Assembly (NCBI RefSeq): GCF_000834015.1
Contig: NZ_JXQI01000048.1
Location: forward strand, 1-61,802
Direction of reading: 5' to 3'
Origin: Prevotella pectinovora
GTDB lineage: Bacteria > Bacteroidota > Bacteroidia > Bacteroidales > Bacteroidaceae
Length of the DNA stretch: 61,802 nucleotides
The position numbers were made by a program, and so were the translations under genes. The notes below the pieces were generated by a model. That model saw only the letters and a list, made by a program, of their open reading frames with translations. It did no database searches and was not told where the DNA came from. This document shows, in pieces, positions 57,561 through 61,802 of the stretch (position 1 is its first letter; each line of letters begins with the position of its first letter).

Positions 57561-57751
57561 TTAACCCAAATCGGTTATTAGGGCTTGCTTGGATTTTGTT
57601 ATTTTAGAAGAGTGGATTTTGTTTGGCTTTTAATGAGTAATAGCGAGCTATTGCGAATTAAAAAACAAGCAAAAGACACCTTATAAAAAACAAAAGACTG
57701 CAAGCAGTTATTAAAATTACACTTTAAACGTCCTAATGACCGATTTGGGTT
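57561..57751 (+). mobile_element. MITE-like element F, copy F2 (191 bp)
   Basis: It begins TTAACCCAAATCGGTTATTA and ends in GTCCTAATGACCGATTTGGG followed by TTT. Its interior matches F1 (13627-13815) closely. Its right end, 57717-57751, is read in frame (minus strand) as the last residues of the antiporter gene. Confidence 0.75.
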
Positions 57752-60005
57752 TAATCCTGTTGGCCTTCTGCAGCCGTTCCAGGTCTTCCTTTTCACCTAC
57801 CACCCAGATAGTGTCTTCATCAGCAAACTTATGGTCGGGAGTGAGCTGCGAGAGAGCCTCTTCGCCTTCCTCCATACCCACCACCATACAGTTGTATTCG
57901 TCGCGGATGCCACTCTCAGAGAGGGTCTTGCCGAAGAACTGCCCGTCCCGGCATATCACGAGCTGGCGCAGTTTCATCTCCCTCTTCTCTATGTCGGGAT
58001 CTTCGGGGTGGAGGTCGCTTCGCAATGCCTTGCCGAAGGCCGTCAGCTGGTCGTCGTCGCCGATCACCTGCAGTTTGTCGCCCGGGAATATCAGGTTGTC
58101 GCCGTTGGGGATATTGATGCGTTGGGTGCCGCGCAGGATGCTGCTCACGTTCACTCCAAACCGCCCCCTCAGTTTCATGTCCGCCAGTGTCTTGCCAGCC
58201 CAGCGTGAATCCTCCGGCACGTCGAAGTCGGAGATATGAATGTCTCTGTCGAGCAGATGGCCCTCATAGAGCGGACGCTTGTGGCCGTAGACCTGTGCTT
58301 CGATGTCTTTCGACCGCAGGTTGCGTATGAACATCCTCTCCATCTCTATGCTTCTCCTCTTGAGTCTTCTCGACAGTACCATCAGTGTGACCATCGTAAC
58401 GGCGATGACTATCATCAGCGCATGGGTGAAGCGGGTGAGATAGTTGCAGATATAGAATATGAAAGCCATGGCTATCATGAAGCGCACGATGATGGTGACG
58501 ATGAGCGGAGCGTGGTTCATCCAGTTCTCTTGCCACAGCGCCTTGAACTCCTCGCTGTGGTTCTTCTTCATCACCATGGCTCTCAAGAACGGCGCTATCA
58601 TGGCAATCGTCATCAGTCCGCATGTGGCGTTTGCCCACCAGTGGGGCAGTATCTGGCGGAGCGGGATAAGGGCGAAGGTGAACATCAGCGTTATCACCGC
58701 TACGGAGAGGATGGAATATACCAGAGTGATTCTGAACAGCTGTATCAGCAGTTTGCGCCAGTTGCCCTGTGGGGCAGAGGAGGGACGGCTGATGGCGAAG
58801 TCGTTGAGTATATGTATGATGTCCTTTGACAGATGCTTCTCCAGCTTGTTGTAGGTCGGTGTGGAGAGTCTTATCATATATGGCGTGAGGAATGTGGTGA
58901 TGACACTCACCGCCACCACTACCGGATAGAGGAAATTGCCGATGACGCCGAGCGACAGTCCGAGCGAGGCAATGATGAACGAGAACTCACCGATCTGAGC
59001 CATGGAGAATCCGCACTGCATGGCAGACTTCAATGACTGTCCGCTGATGAGGAAACCGAAGGTGCCGAAGAGGGCCTGCCCGACGAGGATTGTCATCACG
59101 AGGACGAGAATCGGCACACTGTATTCCACGAGAATCTTCGGGTCGACGAGCATACCCACGGAGACGAAGAATATCGCTCCGAAGAGGTTCTTCACCGGTT
59201 CCACCAACTTTATTATCTTCTCTGCCTCTATCGTCTCGGCAAGGATGGAACCCATGACAAACGCACCGAAGGCGCTGCTGAATCCTACCTGTGTAGACAC
59301 CACTGCCATGGCGCAGCATAGACCGAGCGATATGATGAGCAGCGTCTCGCTGTTTATCAGTTTGCGTGACGAGCGCAGCAGCCACGGAATGGCGAATATG
59401 CCCACCACGAACCACAAGACGAGGAAGAACCCGATGCGCACCACGCTGCCCAGCATCTGTCCGCCGTCGAGGTTGGCTCCCGACGCCAATGCCGAGAGCA
59501 TCACCATCATCACTATGGCGAGCATGTCTTCAAGGATGAGCACGCTCATCACCATGCCGGCAAAGCGCTGCTGCCGCAGTCCGAGGTCGTCGAACGCCTT
59601 GTATATGATAGTGGTGGAACTCATGGCGAGCATTCCGCCGAGGAATATGCAGTCCATGCGTCCCCATCCGAAGGTGTGGCCAACGGTGATGCCCAGCGCC
59701 ATCATGCAGAACACGATGGCGCACGTGGCAATGATGGGCGACGAACCCATCTTGAGAATCTTCTTGAACGAGAAATCGAGTCCCAGCGAGAAGAGCAGGA
59801 ACATCACTCCGATGTCTGCCCATGTGTGGATGTCGGCGATGTCAACCACCGACATGGTGTAGGGCATGTTGGGACTTACCAGAAAGCCGGCAACCACATA
59901 TCCGAGGACAAGTGGCTGCTTCAGCCTTTTGAAAATAATAGTCACTATTCCCGCCACAACGAGAATAAGGGCAAGATCTTTTATAAGGTGTGGTAATTCG
60001 CTCAT
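57717..60005 (-). CDS. Kef-type cation/proton antiporter with C-terminal TrkA_C domain
   Basis: ATG 60005 (MSELPHLIKDLALILVVAGI) gives 762 residues; nine more upstream are open. The membrane half (about 1-370) has LKQPLVLGYVVAGFLVSPNM, GVMFLLFSLGLDFSF and GAFVMGSILAETIEAEKIIK, typical of the CPA2 family. A second, shorter membrane block covers about 430-560. TrkA_C-type domains at the C-terminus (about 605-760) contain NIPNGDNLIFPGDKLQVIGD and ADEDTIWVVGEKEDLERLQK. There is no clear NAD-binding RCK_N domain. It exchanges K+ or Na+ for protons at the inner membrane. The last residues (RIKPKSVIRTFKV) come from element F2. Confidence 0.88.
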   Translation of the reverse strand: MSELPHLIKDLALILVVAGIVTIIFKRLKQPLVLGYVVAGFLVSPNMPYTMSVVDIADIHTWADIGVMFLLFSLGLDFSFKKILKMGSSPIIATCAIVFCMMALGITVGHTFGWGRMDCIFLGGMLAMSSTTIIYKAFDDLGLRQQRFAGMVMSVLILEDMLAIVMMVMLSALASGANLDGGQMLGSVVRIGFFLVLWFVVGIFAIPWLLRSSRKLINSETLLIISLGLCCAMAVVSTQVGFSSAFGAFVMGSILAETIEAEKIIKLVEPVKNLFGAIFFVSVGMLVDPKILVEYSVPILVLVMTILVGQALFGTFGFLISGQSLKSAMQCGFSMAQIGEFSFIIASLGLSLGVIGNFLYPVVVAVSVITTFLTPYMIRLSTPTYNKLEKHLSKDIIHILNDFAISRPSSAPQGNWRKLLIQLFRITLVYSILSVAVITLMFTFALIPLRQILPHWWANATCGLMTIAMIAPFLRAMVMKKNHSEEFKALWQENWMNHAPLIVTIIVRFMIAMAFIFYICNYLTRFTHALMIVIAVTMVTLMVLSRRLKRRSIEMERMFIRNLRSKDIEAQVYGHKRPLYEGHLLDRDIHISDFDVPEDSRWAGKTLADMKLRGRFGVNVSSILRGTQRINIPNGDNLIFPGDKLQVIGDDDQLTAFGKALRSDLHPEDPDIEKREMKLRQLVICRDGQFFGKTLSESGIRDEYNCMVVGMEEGEEALSQLTPDHKFADEDTIWVVGEKEDLERLQKANRIKPKSVIRTFKV

Positions 60006-60048
60006 ACTGTTTGCGTCATATCTGTAATTCATAATATGGATTATGGCA

Positions 60049-60080
60049 CAAAGGTACGAACTATAATCAGTATAAACAAA
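60049..60080 (-). promoter_or_regulatory. Bacteroidetes promoter of the antiporter gene
   Basis: On the minus strand: TTTG (60080-60077), 20 bp, TACCTTTG (60056-60049). It lies 44 bp before ATG 60005. Confidence 0.75.
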
Positions 60081-60246
60081 AATGTGGCAGAAGGAATTAT
60101 CCGATTTGGTCTTTTGCAGCTTTTCTGTATCCTATCAAACCATACCATAGTATCACGAATTCACAGAACAATGGTATTTTTCAACAATAGTCATCAACCA
60201 TCTACGTCACATATCCGTTATGTACATATAACGCTGTATTCATGGA

Positions 60247-60392
60247 TAAAGCATAGACTCGTATTCGTAAAGCATAGACTTGGAATCTCTAAAATACATA
60301 CTTGTAATTCATAAAATATAGACCTCGGATTTCCCCCACGCCGTGGGGAACAGAACCCCCTAATGTGGGGATGTCTTCCCCCTGGCGTGAGG
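60247..60392 (+). repeat. Degenerate 22-bp periodic array (C-like)
   Basis: Units begin near 60256 (GACTCGTATTCG), 60277 (GACTTGGAATCT), 60299 (TACTTGTAATTC), 60321 (GACCTCGGATTTCCCCC), 60343 (GTGGGGAACAGAACCCCC) and 60365 (GTGGGGATGTCTTCCCCC), so 21 or 22 bp apart. The last two have complementary GGGG and CCCC blocks, like the palindromic units at 500, 28194 and 48184. The first units are AT-rich and share CATAGACT. It lies between the antiporter gene and element D2. Confidence 0.6.
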
Positions 60393-60414
60393 AAAATACG
60401 GGATGCCCAAAGGC

Positions 60415-60529
60415 ATGATACTTCTATGATACTTTTCTGTAAAAAATCCAGAAATGTATCATCGGGTTAAGTCCTTAGCCTATAATGTTTTAGAGGCTTG
60501 GCGGCGGTCTGGAATGATACTATGATACT
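60415..60529 (+). repeat. Element D, copy D2 (115 bp)
   Basis: It begins ATGATACTTCTATGATACTT, has the hairpin region TTTTCTG...CAGAAATGTATCAT and ends GAATGATACTATGATACT, as in D1 (48385-48510). D1 has one extra TGATACTTC unit at its start. Confidence 0.75.
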
Positions 60530-60541
60530 AATAAGGAAACC

Positions 60542-61765
60542 TTAGTCGTTGTATCCAGCGGTGAGCTCACATATCTTCACCACTGTCTGCATAGCCTTCT
60601 CCATCACCTGGATGCTCACGAACTCGTATGGTCCGTGGAAGTTCACGCCGCCGGTGAAGATGTTAGGACAAGGCAGACCCTTGAACGAGAGTTGTGCTCC
60701 GTCGGTGCCGCCACGTATCGGCTGCACCTTTGGTGGCACGCCGCAAAGCTCCATTGCCTTCAACACGATGTCGATGACGTGCATGTTCGGGTCGATCTTC
60801 TCCTTCATGTTGTAATACTGGTCGTTAACGGCAATCTCCACCGTTCCCTCACCGTATTTTTCGTTCATCTTGTCTACTACAGAAACGATGAACTTCTTGC
60901 GGTCCTCAAACTTCTTGCGGTCGTGGTCGCGTATGATATACGACATCTTGGCGTGTTCGGTGTTGCTCTCTATGCCCAGCAGATGATAGAAGCCCTCGTA
61001 GCCCTCAGTGGTCTCCGGTCTCTCGTCGGCAGGCATCATGCCTGCGAGTTCAGTGGCGAGCATGCAGGCGTTCACCATCTTGCCTTTGGCGAATCCAGGG
61101 TGTACGCTTACTCCATTGATGTTTATCTTGGCAGCGGCAGCGTTGAAGTTCTCGTATTCCAGGTCGCCCAGGTCGCCGCCGTCGATGGTGTATGCCCACT
61201 GGCATCCGAATTTCTCCACGTTGAAGTGGTGGGCGCCCATTCCGATTTCCTCGTCGGGGTTGAAGCCCATGCGGATGTCGCCGTGCTTTATCTCGTCGTG
61301 GTCGCGCAGCCAGCACATGGCCTGCACGATTTCAGCAATACCAGCCTTGTCGTCGGCACCGAGCAGCGTGTGGCCGTCGGTCACGATGAGGTCCTCTCCT
61401 TTGTGGGCAAGCAGCTCAGGGAATTTCTTTGGTGATGACACGATACCCTCTGAGAGCACGATGTCGCCGCCGTCGTATTCCTTCACGATGCGTGGCTTCA
61501 CGTCCTTGCCGCTGCAGTCAGGTGATGTGTCGTAGTGGCTGATGAATCCGATAGTAGGAATTTCCTTCTTGGTGTTCGCCTTGAGAGTGGCATAGATATA
61601 TCCCTGCTCGTCCATCTCCACGTCGGCAAATCCTTCAGCCTTCAGTTCGTCGCGAAGATATTCGGCGAATATCAGTTGCTTACTGGTGCTTGGCACTGTC
61701 TGGCTCTCTTCAGCCGACTGTGTGTCAAACTTCACATAGTTGAGAAATCTTTCTGTTATGTTCAT
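60542..61765 (-). CDS. pepT: Peptidase T (tripeptide aminopeptidase)
   Basis: The 407-residue M20B metallopeptidase removes the N-terminal residue of tripeptides. It shows [34 protein letters not shown] (metal H and catalytic D), [15 protein letters not shown] (bridging D), [20 protein letters not shown] (E pair) and [20 protein letters not shown], then [15 protein letters not shown] (metal H). Length is as expected. It is the last gene; the upstream region is cut by the window end at 61802. Confidence 0.96.
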   Translation of the reverse strand: MNITERFLNYVKFDTQSAEESQTVPSTSKQLIFAEYLRDELKAEGFADVEMDEQGYIYATLKANTKKEIPTIGFISHYDTSPDCSGKDVKPRIVKEYDGGDIVLSEGIVSSPKKFPELLAHKGEDLIVTDGHTLLGADDKAGIAEIVQAMCWLRDHDEIKHGDIRMGFNPDEEIGMGAHHFNVEKFGCQWAYTIDGGDLGDLEYENFNAAAAKININGVSVHPGFAKGKMVNACMLATELAGMMPADERPETTEGYEGFYHLLGIESNTEHAKMSYIIRDHDRKKFEDRKKFIVSVVDKMNEKYGEGTVEIAVNDQYYNMKEKIDPNMHVIDIVLKAMELCGVPPKVQPIRGGTDGAQLSFKGLPCPNIFTGGVNFHGPYEFVSIQVMEKAMQTVVKICELTAGYND

Positions 61766-61802
61766 ATTAAAATAAGGTTTATTAAAGTATTCTGCTCAAG
61801 TC

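Overview
The window looks like a chromosomal segment of a Bacteroidales bacterium, most likely Prevotella or a close relative; species cannot be decided from it. The grounds are: promoters of the Bacteroidetes type (TTTG, about 20 bp, TAnnTTTG) in front of many genes; a SusC/SusD pair; secreted proteins with C-terminal tails of the Por (type IX) sorting kind; the parA-parB-DUF5683-lytic transglycosylase-spoT order; and GH43 and CE8 carbohydrate enzymes.

Layout. 1-1050: the 3' end of an IS982-type transposase, then a repeat-rich gap. 1051-5417: mnmE, an ATP-grasp-like protein and a secreted GH43 glycosidase. 5418-13626 is accessory: two AAA ATPases of different families (5781-7094 and 12138-13472) that share a 3' repeat; the orphan tail of a secreted protein; and a tight four-gene operon made of an XRE regulator interrupted by a stop codon, an AlbA_2/HTH protein, a WG-repeat protein and a protein with a HEPN-like RNxxxH motif plus a Sel1-like tail. 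13627-22236: a secreted PKD protein, a SprT-like protein, an Rpn-type nuclease, a purine/xanthine permease and HrpB helicase. 22297-27653: a Zn/Cd-type P-ATPase and the fur-ppi-lpxB-surE operon (minus strand). 27654-29742: repeats around one small secreted protein. 29743-35975: parA-parB-DUF5683-mltD-spoT. 36122-44074: pectinesterase, then susC-susD with a small lipoprotein and a highly expressed-looking secreted protein. 44268-47642: tRNA-Val, MerR regulator, alaS. 47643-49785: repeats and a broken YoeB-type toxin beside an intact antitoxin. 49786-61765: a third AAA ATPase, a lipoprotein, a secreted propeller-like protein, a flippase-like membrane protein, pepD, an EamA exporter, a Kef-type antiporter and pepT.

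The most unusual content lies between genes. I see several dispersed repeat families: arrays of 22-bp palindromic units at three loci, with a fourth array of the same period but different sequence; a 190-bp MITE-like element with inverted ends, whose ends or solo copies overlap the stop codons of at least three genes; a composite element starting GTTGGCGGAATT; a TGATACT hairpin element; and a nested double 33-bp inverted repeat. The best candidate for an undescribed protein system is the AlbA_2/WG/HEPN-Sel1 operon at 7592-11736. All identifications come from reading motifs; no database search was run.
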